Positions 13,201-26,000 of a stretch of DNA of 64,000 bases are shown here, one piece after another (position 1 is the first letter of the stretch; each line of letters opens with the position of its first letter). The translations under genes were made by a program, and so were the position numbers. Under the pieces are notes generated by a model. That model ran no database searches, was not told where the DNA came from, and worked only from the letters and a program-made list of their open reading frames with translations. Source of the DNA: Colletotrichum lupini (Eukaryota; Ascomycota; Sordariomycetes; Glomerellales; Glomerellaceae); the NCBI RefSeq assembly GCF_023278565.1, contig NC_064677.1:2356001-2420000 (forward strand). Reading direction: 5' to 3'.

Positions 13201-15640
13201 TATACTATATACGTTAATATTACTAAGTATACTAAGTAGCGGTTTTAGCCCGTATTAAGAATAGTCGGGTATTTTAAAATAAATAATTAGTAGCTCGGGC
13301 TATTAAATAATATTATAAATACCTTATAAATATTGATTAACTTCCCCTACTTACCTTACTTAACTTATTAAAAGTTACTAAGTACTAGCTGTCCGAATAT
13401 AATATATATAGCCCTCGCACTATTTAACTTTTATTATTTTATCGATATTTTAAAACCCCCAACTCCGGGAGCCGCTACGGGCTATTTTATATTACCGGCG
13501 AATAATATATTATATAAAAATATTTAACTCTATATAGAGGCTTACTAAATCGGGATTATTTTAATACTATAAAAGCGAAGCGGTTACCTCCTTAAGATAA
13601 AGGAAAAAAGGACTATAATAATAAAGAAAATTTTACGTCGTAAAGAACGAGTAAAAATAGATAGGGATTAAATTAACTTTTCTAATTAATTTTAATAAAT
13701 TGTACTAGGACTTTATAAACTAAAATAATATCTAATTTAACTAAAAAGCCTTATTGCTTATACTACCTAGCTCGTATATAATATATCCTACTTAATAATA
13801 AACACTAGCTCTAACAAAGTTCCTAAGTACTTTATAAAGATTAATTACTAAAAGGCCTTTTTAAACCTAAAATCTAAACTGGAGTTACGTAATATTACTC
13901 CTAATTTACCTTTCTAAACTCGTAGTAAAGCTAATATTAAAATAAGCTAGTCCCTTATAATACTAGTTTAGGGACTAAATTAATATTACTAAGTTTTTTT
14001 AAGAACCTTAATATAATATACTAGCGTCGCGCCTAATAACTAATCCTTAACAGAAAAAAGGAAACTTAACTATTTTAAATATCCCCGACGCTCTGATATA
14101 AAGACTTAGATAGTAATAGAACGTATAAATAAACTTAATAAGAATAAAACTAGTTTAAGTAGCCCGACTATTCTTAAGTATTATATACGAAACTTATAAA
14201 AGATAAATAATAAAACCCTCGGCTACTCCTATTTAATATAATATATAAGCCGTCCTTATATTCTTATAGCGTATTTATATAAACGCTTTATTAACTATAT
14301 TATTTACTTAAAAAAGTACTTACGACTATTACTAATCCCTTAAGAGCTAGTACTTAAATAAATCTAGAGCTACTAAGTACGATCGCTACTAAAAGCTCTA
14401 AATCGACTACTTTTATAACCTACCGTATTAGTTAAAAAGACTAACTAAGTAGCGTCATAATAAAGTAACTACTTAGTTAATATTATTAACCTCCCGCAAC
14501 TCCTCGAAACTATTTAGTATAATAACTTAAATAAAACTACTTAATACTATTCTATTTAATATTAACGATCTAAGTAACCTTAATCTTAAGCTACAAATAA
14601 TACTAAAATATCCGGTAATATATATAGTAGGGGTAAATAACTTTAAGAATTTATAGCCCCTATAAGTTAACGATTTAAGCATAGCCTTAACGAATTAGAT
14701 TAATATATACCTGCGTAAATACTTAAATTATTATATTAATATAATAAAAATAAGATTTAATAAGATATCTCCTAAGAAACTTATAGTAATTAGCTTTTCT
14801 ATTAATAGCGTAAATAATAGCTAGATATTAGTATACGACCTAACCTCTATTAGTAGTTATTTTGACTTATTTATTAATAATACTCTTTTGCTTTTGTTAG
14901 AAGCCTCTCGAGAGGCCTCGGACGTAGCGCTCGGAGACTTATTAATACTTAATCTCTAATATTTATAAGACGTATTATAGTAATATATTTTATAAAAGAG
15001 TTCTTATCCTCGATTAAAATATTTTATAGCCCCTCGTTAACGTTATAAAATATCTTTTCTAGTATAATTTAAATATAAACTAACTATAGTTAAAGTGCTT
15101 ATTATTTTAATATGTTACTTACGCCCGCTCTCTTAGCTTTATTACCCCGATAACAGGTACTTCTTTATAAAAGCGTCTATAGTTTATATTTAGAAAGGAC
15201 TTTATATATTAAAGTCGTACTAGAATATATTACGTAGCTTATAACTAGCTATATAATAAGGAGATAAACGACTTTAGCCTTATAATTAGTATATAATTAA
15301 ATGAAGTAGGGATATCCTATAGGGTAAATAGAACCTATAGGGACGTTAAGAAAAGATAATGTATTAGAACCTACTTATTTATATAAAGATATTTTAAGTA
15401 ATTATATAGCTAACTATTATGGTAAAAGAGTTTTTACCTAACCGGATAGCTTCTCGTAAAAAAATATAATAAACGCTTACCTACGTATATATATAGCGTT
15501 ATAGTTAGAGAAAATAGCTTGTAAATAGTATTATAATAAACTAATTTTCTTAGGGATAGAGGATTTATTAAATTTAGCTTTATTATATATAATATTTTTA
15601 TACCGTCGTTAGTAAAGTTTTGCTCAAAGGGGATAAGCAA
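7211..15640. other. RIP-degraded A+T-rich sequence, no assignable gene
   Basis: The stretch is RIP-mutated throughout. Notable local features are an A9-C7 homopolymer junction at about 10,901-10,916 and a GC-rich pocket at 14,900-14,936. Another readable plus-strand run lies near 8.1-8.9 kb, and near 13.0-14.9 kb runs are readable on both strands, which shows how little such runs prove. An open frame on the minus strand at 15,434-15,640 has no recognisable motif and is treated as chance. Confidence 0.5.
14903..14916. repeat. perfect 14-bp palindrome in a GC-rich pocket
   Basis: GCCTCTCGAGAGGC is its own reverse complement and overlaps a second palindrome, GAGGCCTC. It sits in a pocket (about 14,880-14,936) with surviving TpG and several CpG, unlike its surroundings. 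It could be a residual terminal-repeat or regulatory piece of a lost element. No function can be read from it. Confidence 0.6.
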
Positions 15641-15646
15641 AAGGAT

Positions 15647-15692
15647 TAACTAATTAATTAATTAATTAATTAGATTAGATTAGATTAGATTA
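15647..15692. repeat. simple sequence repeat, TTAA-type units then TAGAT units
   Basis: About six 4-bp TAAT units run straight into four 5-bp TAGAT units. Just before it, 15,618-15,645 keeps CpA and TpG (TGCTCAAAGG, AAGCAAAAGG), so RIP is locally weaker. Such compound short-unit repeats can be the 3' tail of a LINE or a microsatellite; the orientation of any parent element is unknown. Confidence 0.75.
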
Positions 15693-16900
15693 TTTAATTA
15701 CTACTCGGTTTTAGCCGCTCTTATTTATAGCTATACTTAAAAAGTAAGGTTTAGTTAATAACTAACGTATTTACGATAAGTCGTAACGCCCCACTTCGCC
15801 CTATTATTAAATTAATATTAACTATTTCTAAACTCCTCGCTGCGCAGTCTATTTTTTATATTAATTCTCTTTATTAAAAACTCTTATCTTATTATACTAT
15901 TTTCTTTTTATTATAACTATTTTCCTCGTTTTTAAATTCCCTCTTTTACGTTTTCTTACTTTAGCTCTATTAGTATTTATTATTATATTTAGCTTAGCGT
16001 ACTTATAATCTCCCCCCGGCGCTCGGCTTTACCTATTTCTCTTATCTATATCTTTTTAAACTCGTATATACTATATCTTAGTTAAACTATAAATATTTTT
16101 ACTACTTTTTATTAGGGTTTTATATAGCTCTATATTTTTATTTTTCAACTATTACTACCGTCCGCTACTTAGGGTTAGTCTCAATCCGTAAAATATAATA
16201 CTTTGATTACGTTAATTTATTTAATTACTAAGTATAAGAGCTCGTATATAAATTCCGTAAATATTATTAAATATTAAAGGGACGATACTCCTTTTTTATA
16301 AAGGGGGGAGGGGGGCAATAAGTAACTAAGCTATTTATAATTTATAATATTTTATAGTACTAATTATAATATACTTAATATTTAGTACTTATTCTATATA
16401 AGAAGTAATACCTTTCTATCGGGCTCGTTATTATTACTATTGCGGGACGTTATAAACTTTATTAGGGGTAATAAGTAACCTATAACTTATTAGTAGCTAT
16501 TCTATTAATATATTTAAGCGTAGTCGTTATACTCCTTATAGAAACCTATAATCCGCTAATGAAAGTAGTGATAATATTATCTTTAAATATATCGTACTTT
16601 ATAGCTTACTCTCGAATTTTTTGTAATTAGAGCCCGCGCGTAACTACGAGTAGGCCCTATAAAAGTAGAATTAATACTAAGGATAATATTATACTTAAAA
16701 TAACCTCTATAAACGCGAGCTAGTATAGTTTAATTCATTTAGTACTAGTTTTAAGAATTTCGTTCTAGCTTTTATTAGTCTTTTTCTTTTTTATATACTA
16801 TATATATAAGTAAAATAAGAACACGCCTGCTCCTTACGGAACGAAAAAACTATAGGATAAGGTACGTAATAATAAGATAAGGATTATTTATAGTTAGAAT
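15693..16900. other. RIP-degraded sequence upstream of the LINE ORF2 relic
   Basis: If the downstream LINE is complete, its 5' region and ORF1 should lie here, but I could not recognise an ORF1 zinc-knuckle. The one unusual element is the G-tract GGGGGGAGGGGGG at 16,303-16,315. Confidence 0.45.
16303..16315 (+). other. G6-A-G6 purine tract
   Basis: GGGGGGAGGGGGG lies in a window where runs of G longer than four are rare. It resembles a retroelement polypurine tract and could form a G-quadruplex if paired with other G-runs. No LTR beginning with TG or TA plus a matching copy was found directly after it, so its role is unresolved. Confidence 0.55.
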
Positions 16901-19900
16901 AATTTAATACGACTTAGGGGCTAAAAAGAAGCCTAGTACTATATAATATATATAACCCGTTACTATAAGAAGAAGGTCAGTAGCCGGTCCTATAGTAGCT
17001 ATGAATAATATTAAAAATATATTAGTACGTTAAGTAAATCGTCGTTAGTAACTTTAACCTATACTATAAGCTATGGGGAGGTAGCGATATTCGAGCGCTA
17101 GACTATAAAATAACCGAGCTCCTAGATCTAATAGATAATATAAACTTTATAAGTTAACTAAGGGCGGGATCTATTACGTATAAAAAAAGAGACTACTAGA
17201 TAACTATCGACCTCTATTTTATTATTATAAGTCTTATTAACTAAATAATTAGATATAAAATAAATTATAATATTAACTATAACTCTAATTATTTACTTAT
17301 AATAACGTCGTTATATTTAGTAATAATTAAGCTATAGCGAGAGGAGAAACGAAAGTAGAAGTGGTTAATAAGGAAATACTTATTAAAACGCTCCGGGGAT
17401 CGCTATTATAGCTATAAAGGCTAAGAACGAAAGCGGCGCTTAATAAATATATAAAAATAATTATTAACGCCCTCTTAGCCGCTATTAAAACTGCAGTCCT
17501 AACTAGTACTCTCTTATTAAAGTTTAAGAAGGGCTAGGATAAGTAATACGTAGCTATTCTAGCTAAAATAAAATAACTTTACTATAATTATAGTAAGTAA
17601 TAAATAGAGGAGAGTTAAGAAGTATATAAAATAATACGTAATAAAAAAGGCTATATTATAAAAAAAGCTCTTTAATAAGTATATTGTAAAGTAATAAAAA
17701 TAGCGGCCGAGTTACCTAAATTGTTATAAAAGATTATTAAATAGGCCCGGAATAAACAGAGCTAGTTAATAATAGTTACGCTAGAAATTAAGAACTTTAA
17801 TATGTTTTAGATCGCCGTAATGCCTAAAGAGAAAGCTATACTTTTTAAAGAAGCCTTCTTCCCCCGCTACCCGAAATAAATTTCAAAAATATTAATAACG
17901 TATTATATAGTAACTAAATTAGCTTACTACTAGTATTAAAAAGCGAAGTAAAAGATACTATTTAAAAAGTAGTACTACTAAAGGCCCCGGGCCCCGATAG
18001 TATTACTAACTTAGTACTCTAAATAGCGAGGCTATAGATTATGCTATATCTCGTCCGTATATTTAACTAGAGCCTCTAACTAAGATATTATTTATAATAC
18101 TTTAAAAAGTCTACTACGGTAATACTTAGGAAGCTAGGTAAAAATAACTATATAGTACCTAAAGTATATAGGCTGATAGCCCTCTTTAATATAGTAAATA
18201 AGATTATAAATACTATTATAGTAAAAAAACTAAGCTACCTCGCTAAAACATATAGACTACTACTAAATAGCTATATAAGTAAAAAAAGACGTCGGTTAAT
18301 AGAATACGTACTATACTAAATCGTAAATAGAATATACGAAGCCTAGGGTTTAGGATAGAGAATAGTTACTAGTTTACTTCTTTTAAATATATTAAGCGCC
18401 TTTAATAACGTTTCGCACTACTAACTCCTATATAACTTATAAAAGAGGCTAATTAACGAAGTAACGGTACGTTAAGTTACTAGTTTCCTTAGATACTAAG
18501 AGATAGAGATTTACGTAAATAAATTCTGATCCGAGACCTATAGACTTAATACCGGTATTCTATAAGGGTCGCCCCTTTTGCTAGTACTCTATTTCTCTAT
18601 CCCTTTTATAATATAAATCTCTTAAATAGCTATAATAAAACTAGAGATACGATAGCTACTAGCTTTATTAATAACGTAGCGATCCTTGCTATAAGAAATA
18701 GTATAGAGGAAACTTATTAAAAACTTTAAAAAGCGCTTCGGAAAGCTGAGACGTAGGCTCTTACTTACGCGTCCGTCTTTATACCTAAAAAGTTCTAACT
18801 TACTTACTTTATACGAGCAAAAACTAAAATCGATATAAATAAAATACTCTATAGCTAGTAAAGAAAAATTAAACCTAAAACGACTTATAAATACCTCGGT
18901 CTTATTATAAACTTAGCCCTTAAATAAAAATAATATATTGATAAGATAGAACGCAAAGTTACGAATATTATTATAGTACTTAGTAATCTAAGTAGCTCTA
19001 CGTAAGGCATAATAATAAGAGAAATAAGGACGATTTATAGGGGAGTCGCAATATTATAAATAATATACGTATACTTACTATAATTAAATAGTAGTTAGGG
19101 TAAAATAAGCTATATAATTTTTTTTTAAATAGATTACAAAGGCTCTAAGCTAGAGTAGCTAGGACAATATACAGAGTATATAAAATAACCCCGTTCCTAG
19201 TACTAAATATAAAAATATACCTCCTATTAATCGAATAATAAATATAGAAATATAATATTAATACTATTAGTAGAGTAGGCATAGCTAAAGTTACCGCACA
19301 TAAGGGAAAAAGAATTAGCTTAAAATAGACGATAATAAACCGAATACGTAATAAACAAAACGTAACTAACGAATAATACGAGTACGAGTATATACCGCTT
19401 TTTATTACTCCCCTATAGTAATAAGGACCGTATATTTATATTACTAAAGGTACGGAGCAAGCTAAAAAAGAATACGAACGTTATTTAAAAAAAACCACTA
19501 ACGCGGCCTATATTTATATAAACGGTAGTAGTATTAATAGTTAGATCGGAGTAGTAGTAATTTATATAACTATATAGTAAACTAAGAAATCTTATATAGG
19601 GGACGATACGATATTTACTATCTACGTAGGAGAGTTATAAAGTATCGTTCTAACCCTCGAAATAGCGCAAGTAAATAAAGAAAACGGAAACTACTAAAAT
19701 AAAGTCTTTATATATATTAATAACTAGGCCGCTATTAAATCGTTAGCTAACTTAAAGGAAAAGTCCGGCGTATACTTTCTTAAAATTATTATAAAAAAAC
19801 ATAAGCCCTCTGAGAATAAAAACTCGAAGTCGAGCTTCGGTAAGTACCCGCCCATATCGATATCTAGGGTAATAAAGTAATAAATATCGCTACTAAAGAG

Positions 19901-20400
19901 GTAATAGGATAGAGGCTAAACGGATAAATAGGTCTTAAGGTAAATAAGCTAAAAGCCTTATTTAAACTCAGGTTAATAATTAAAATATAGTTATATAAAT
20001 AATCCTACTATATATAATAAACTAACTTAGAAACTGAGACGTGAGGGAGAATATTATTCTGTCTTATACTAAAGTTAATAAGAAAAGTCCTCGAACTTTA
20101 CGGAGGCCTTAGTAAATACTAGAGTATACTCCTAGTTTAGATACGTATAAAAAGAATTAGGCTCTAGGACTTCTTCTTTAATTAAAAAGTACTAAGTATT
20201 ACTAACGCTAACTACTTATATTAAAAAGGATAATAAACGGTATTATATATCTTATTATAATACTATAAGTTTTAATAACTCCGGCGCTAGGAATTTAGAA
20301 CCCTCCTAGGATAATATAATCTCTAAGTTATATTAAATAAACGTAAAGTAGCTACTAAAGTAATCCGATTTATAAAATAGACCGAGATCCTTAAGTAATA
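16900..20400 (+). pseudogene. Tad1-like non-LTR retrotransposon ORF2 relic (endonuclease, RT, RNase H)
   Basis: Read with TAA/TAG as Gln/Trp, this is a LINE ORF2. The apurinic-type endonuclease occupies about 16.95-17.33 kb (a SDFN box and a TIDL-like box). The reverse transcriptase covers about 17.8-18.9 kb, with the NTGILQGSPL box near 18.55 kb and the catalytic box at 18,664-18,675. RNase H covers about 19.49-19.9 kb (YIYINGSSIN, then the VGEL and INNQAAIKSL boxes). The domain order and the NTG.PQGSPLSP-type box are those of the Tad1 clade common in Pezizomycotina. Many frames carry RIP stops and the RT FxDD box reads FINN, so it is dead. ORF1 and exact element ends were not located. Confidence 0.85.
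18664..18675 (+). other. inactivated RT catalytic box of the LINE (FxDD read as FINN)
   Basis: The codons TTT ATT AAT AAC occupy the place of Phe-Val/Ile-Asp-Asp, with the downstream context VAILA typical of this box. Both metal-binding aspartates read Asn. GAT/GAC to AAT/AAC is a G-to-A change, the opposite-strand outcome of RIP where a T precedes the G. Confidence 0.8.
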
Positions 20401-21589
20401 TAGGATCGAGTTATATACTAAACTAAGCTAAATATTAAGAGGAGACTATAAGTATACTAAACCGTTATATAAAAAGAAAGACCTTAATAGAACTTAGATA
20501 TACGTATATATTAATAAAGAACTATAGTTTATATAAGGGGTCTAGCTAAATATAAATAGAGGTTAGAGAGTAAAATAGGAAATTTAGAAATAGCTAGTTA
20601 GTATTTTATATTAGCGAAGTAGGACATTACGGATTAATACCCGGAGCGCGTCGATTATTAACTAAACTTTATTATCTGGGTATAGTTATTAACTAAAGTG
20701 GCTAAAACCGAGGGCTCTTAATATCTATAAAAATAACTAAGTACGTTCGTTATATGGGTCTTAAGCTAATCGGAGCCGCGGCTTAAGTTCTAATTACTTT
20801 ATAATTTACGATTTAACTATAATATACTCTTCGGGTTACTTCTTAATATATAACGCTTCTTATTTAGCGTTATCTCTCTTAACTCGTTCTTAGATATTGC
20901 CTATTCCTCTCTTACCCTTTTGAAAAGGGTTTTCTTTTTCTTTAATAATAATAAGCTTATTAACCCGTACTTTTTTAGCTCTATCCTAGTTTAAATAAGC
21001 TATTATCTCTTTCTTTAGCTAATCTCTTAACCCCTTAGAAGTAGTATAGCGTTTATTTATTTACTTATAGTTAAGATACTATTTATAATATTTCTTTTTA
21101 TAACGTAGTAGAAGTCCCATTGCCCTCTAATATGCCTAGTTTATTTTAATACTTTTACGAGGCTAGACGGTATACTAAGCGGTTCTTATTATATAGTACT
21201 ATTCGTATATTATTTAAGGTGAGTCGTATTTTAGAACTAAGAGCGAAGGCGAACGCCGAGATTATAATTATATTTTAGGTAGTAATGTTTTAGTATCTAC
21301 TACTTTATTTATAGTTAATTAAGTTAAGGTTATTATAGAATATATAGTATTCGATAGAAGGCTTTTTATGACTTTTTATATAGTAGTATAGATTATACTT
21401 AGTGTTAGGGTTAGGCCTAGAGTAGGAATTAGCTTAGGTAATAAATATAAGTATTACTAAGGGCACGCTTTTAAGGCTATAATATAACTAACTATATAAT
21501 ACTTATTATATATGCCTAGGGCCCGTGACGCTTGTTTAATAATTTTAAACCTATTTAGGTCTTGCTTAGTACTTAAAATTAGAAATCGG
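20401..21589. other. RIP-degraded sequence between LINE and MULE relics
   Basis: This should hold the 3' end of the LINE and the end of the MULE element. I found neither a poly(A)-like LINE tail nor a terminal inverted repeat. RIP is somewhat weaker around 21.2-21.5 kb, where several TpG survive. Confidence 0.45.
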
Positions 21590-23000
21590 AGGTTCTTTAA
21601 TTATAACCTAGGCTCGATATACTAGCGAGGCTTTAGTAATAGCTACGGCGCTCTTTTATACCTTAAGTACTAATACGTATAGAAGTACTTACGTAATAAA
21701 AATAAAATTTTATTTTTTTAAAGCTTTTAATTTATATAAATATAGCAAACCGTATATATAAAAGAAGGCCCCCGTATAGACTAAAGAATAGTTTATATTA
21801 TTCTTATTAAGTAGCTTCTACTACTTTTCTACTTTTTAGAGGGCTTTATATAATACCTAGCTAAGTACTGCGCCGTAAATTATTTTTAAAAGCTCGATTA
21901 GTATTTGTATTTATTATTTAGCTTAATTAGATCTTAAATCCGAGAGCTAATTAAGTAACGCGTACTTTACTGCTCGCTAAGCTTTAAATAAATCTAACGT
22001 AAATCTCTTTAAGTACGATTTAAGTAGAGTATAAATACCCTTAACCCGCGAGGTAGCGACGTTATTAAAGTACGTATACTAATTAACCTAGGCTTTTATT
22101 AACTTCTCTTTATATAAATAGAGTTAAAAAGAGGTAATATAGCCGACTTCTTTAAAATAGTCCGTTAAATAGCGTTCTTTAAAATAAGAAATACGCTCTT
22201 AAAAAGTTATTTTAAATAGCGAGCTAATAATTAAATACTAGGACTTGAAGAACTTTTTTTAGTTATTAGTTAATAACTTTAGCGCTATAGAGCTATTAGT
22301 TATTTTCGTCTTAATAAGGTTAAACGCAAAATAATAATACTAAAGCACCGCTTTATTCGTATACTAAAAATAAAATAAAAATACTAAAAATAAAAAGATA
22401 GCGGTTATAGTATTAATATATACTAAGTAGCGATTTATAAAGATAACCGTAAGTAGGTAAGCGTTATATTAGTTATATAAGGACCTAACTCGCTCTAGAG
22501 CCTAAGTATAATCTTTTTCCGTTTCGTTACTAAGAAATACGAACGCAATATAAAAGGACCGTTAGTAAGTATCGACGCTAACTATATTAAGAAGCGGTAT
22601 ACCGTACTTATTAGTTTTATAAGTATAGTTTAGTAATATTATATCTAGGTAAGCTTATAAGAGGGCTAAGGAATTTAGATAGGTAAATAAGATAGCTATA
22701 ACGCGGCTATTTAGTGCGAATTACGTTTAACTTTAAAAGCCTTCCTTATTAAGTTAATTAGTAAGTACGTAGATCGAAGTCTGCCCTTTATAATTATCTT
22801 ATTTAATAACTATAATATAATTATAAAGATCTTATTACGTTATTATAGAGTTTATAGTTTATTATGTATATATATAAATATCCCTTAGTGCGACGCTAGT
22901 ATTTAATAGGCCGGCTATTTTTATAAAATCCTCGTTTATTAGCTTATAGTATGTTAGATAAGTAGACGGATACTAGCTTAGGGGATAATTATAAGAAGAA
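21590..23000 (-). pseudogene. MULE (Hop-like) transposase relic
   Basis: On the minus strand, reading RIP stops as Gln/Trp, conserved segments follow in the order of fungal Mutator-like transposases. A segment like LLDCTYKTN.YGIPLLN (about 22.57-22.64 kb) is followed by IAFVFLSNETEKDYT and an LRSLY-type run (about 22.45-22.57 kb). The NVATSRV.GI..LLKSYL block lies near 22.02-22.07 kb, and the C-terminal part has LNQLS.LRSNQAKQQI (about 21.9 kb) and a GLPC.YKLKAL-type segment near 21.72 kb. MULEs move by cut and paste through a DDE transposase with long terminal inverted repeats. I could not identify inverted repeats on either side. Frames are broken many times and the gene is dead. Confidence 0.8.
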
Positions 23001-26000
23001 AACCGTTTATTAGGCCGGTGTTTTAAGCTCTATATATTTTTATTTAAGGATCTTTTAATAAGTACGGAAAATTAATAACCGGTCTTTTTAGTTATAGTTC
23101 GTTTTTAGCGCGCTATTACTTTACTTAGGAGACAATATAACCGATTATATAAATATATAATTATTTACTATTTACTCTTCTTTTTAATTAATCTCCTAGT
23201 TATAAAGGCGTATCCCCTTGTTACTACCTAGTTATTAATTATTAATTTAAGGTTATTACGGGATCTATATTTACTTTTAAGAAGTAAATAGTCGTTTAGG
23301 AAATTAAGCGCTAAATTATCTAGGGCTATTTCTATCCTTTTTAAAAACGTATAACCGAGTTACTAAGTATAGAAAAATATATAAACTAACGCGAGACGCG
23401 TTTATTAATCCGTACCGCTAGCTTACTTAGTTATTTTTATAAGTACCCGTAGAATTTTATATATACGGGTACTCGTAAGCTTATTAGGAGCCTTAATTAA
23501 AAAAAGCTTTTTAATTTAATTAAAATAGGTTACCGGGCTACCTTTATCTAATATTACTACGAAGTAGCGGACCCTAATTTTAAAAATTTTTTATTTAGTA
23601 TTCCTTAAGTTATAAAGTTCTAGGAACCTATCAGAGCTTTAAAATCGAACTAGGGGAACGAGAGCCTACTTAGGGGGTTAACCTACCCAGCCCTCCCCGG
23701 CCCCGCATATAAAATAAGTAGTATATATATAGAGTTTAGATAAACCGGAGCCCTTTTACTACTCCTTTTATAAATAGTTTTATTTACTAAGGAAGTTAAG
23801 TTAGTTAGCGAAACTTTTACTAAGCGTTTCTATAAGAATATAAATATCCAGATTACTAAGAATGATTAAATAAAATTAGTTAGGGTAGATAATGAGGCTG
23901 ATTTTGCTTAATATAATTAATAATTTAAAGGAAATGGGTATATATAAAGCTAGGTATTTCTAAGTTTTCTAGCTTCTTTATTTTTAAGCTCGAAATAAAA
24001 GACTTGCGAAATCCTAACTCTAGGGAGAATATTATATACTCTACTCTTATAATTATATTATTATACTTTAGAGTAATAATAGCCGGCCTCTTAGTTCTAC
24101 TTTAAAATCCTAATAATGCCGCTTTTACGCCCCTTAATTAAGTAAGCTTCTAAAAAAACACTAATATTTTTATTATTATAGTTAATAATAATATAAAGGT
24201 ATTAGTATAGTAGTAGTAAAGTAAAGTATTTTAGGGCTAATAGAAGCTGCGTGTAGTATAATTACTAAGACTATTCCTATCCTACTTAGGCCACTTACTT
24301 AGGCTGCTTTAATAATCTAAATAATCAATACGGTTAATAATTAAAATACCGATTCTTATTTAATAAGGGTTAGGGTACTAAGAAGTATACGGGAATCGCT
24401 CGAATAGTCTAAAGCTTATATAGTCTTTAACTAAGTTATAAGATTCGAAGTTTGATATTATTATAGCAACCTTAATATATTTAAGAGCTCTTGACTTTAA
24501 ACTTTTATTTTTATTAGTAAGGATACTACTTTTATTATAAGTTTTAAAATATAAGAAATTAGTACTATGTGTTTTAAAGAATTATTTAGTATTATAATTA
24601 AAGAAGTACGGCGAAATTTAAAATAGCCGTCTAGGGTTACTAAATATAAAGTAGTAACTAAGGGGGACTTAAATATCTATTTAGTTTTGGGTATATTATT
24701 ACTAAGGCTAGCGCTATAAGAATTCTTAAGACTAGCGAGGGTTATCCGCTAATCGGCGTAATATACTATTATTATTAAGATTAAAAAAGTAATATGATAT
24801 ATTATATTATACTAATAGAGTTTAGGGTTAAAAAACGTATTTTAAAGTTAATATTAAGCGAATTTTAATATTGCTTAAGATTAGTTATAATAGAATATGT
24901 AAGCTAGTTATAAGGATTTATAACGATATATAAGAGGCTTTAGTTTAGAGGCGATAAATATATTTAAAAAAGACTATGTAGCTAAACTAAATATAAAATA
25001 CTAGTTAGTATTAAAGTCTCTTAATAATAAGACTAATCTTCTTAACCTGGAAGCTATAGAGACTATACTAGCTACGAAGCCCTTCTTCGTTTTATTATAA
25101 AGATACCGAACTTACCTAAGTTCTAATATATTTACTAGGTTATTAAGAAAGTGTATATAGAGACCGAGATAGTAGCCCTCTTAAATATTGTCTTGCGAGA
25201 TATTCTAATAAGCCTAGTAGTCTATGGGTAGAGAGAGTATTACTTTCCTCCCTTTCTTTAAGAAAAAGATAATACGTAGATTTTAAATGCGGTAGAAGGC
25301 CCCGATCTTAGATACGTTTATAAAGTTTAGTCCGATTAGCCTATTTTAATAGGCTAAGAGTAATTAGGGCGTTACTCTGCGCTCTTTAATTTATATTACT
25401 CATTTCTATAGTATTTATAGCTAAATATATATTAAGAAAAGAAGGTTTATTTCGAGTTACTTTTCCCCTCGATAGGGGCGACCTCGGGCAAGTTTAGTAA
25501 GAACTTAAACTTATATCCTAGTTCTTATTTAGTCTAATTATCGTCTTAGAGAGGAGTTAGTACTATTATACCTATTTTTAAGGCCCGCCTAGCTACTTAT
25601 AGTATATCCTAGGTGTTAAAGGGCTCTATAGAGTAAACGTGGGTAATAAAAAAGGACGTGTTAGTATAATTACCTTTGCTACCTTAATGGGGAGGTACTA
25701 AGTTTTCTAGCTAATTAAAACTATAGTTATATATACCTCTATATTAATTTTATATACCGCTTTATTAATTCTATATTAAAGCCTAAGAATCTCTTTAATA
25801 TAAATCCGAAAGTAAAATATAGAATAAGAATAAGAAGTACTATTTCTTGTTTACTACTATATTTTATAATGTTAACGCTAGACTACTCTTTATTTAACTA
25901 GGCTAAAGATAAGTACTTATCGTTCTTAAATAGGTCTTTAGCTATACCCTATTTAGCTGTACTATTTAGCTCGAGCTACCCTAAAATAAGTATTAATCCT

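Noticed and set aside
15434..15640. Minus-strand open frame of 68 codons starting with ATG
   Set aside because: Ile/Leu/Tyr-rich without motif or neighbours; one of the few frames left without RIP stops, expected by chance in A+T-rich DNA.
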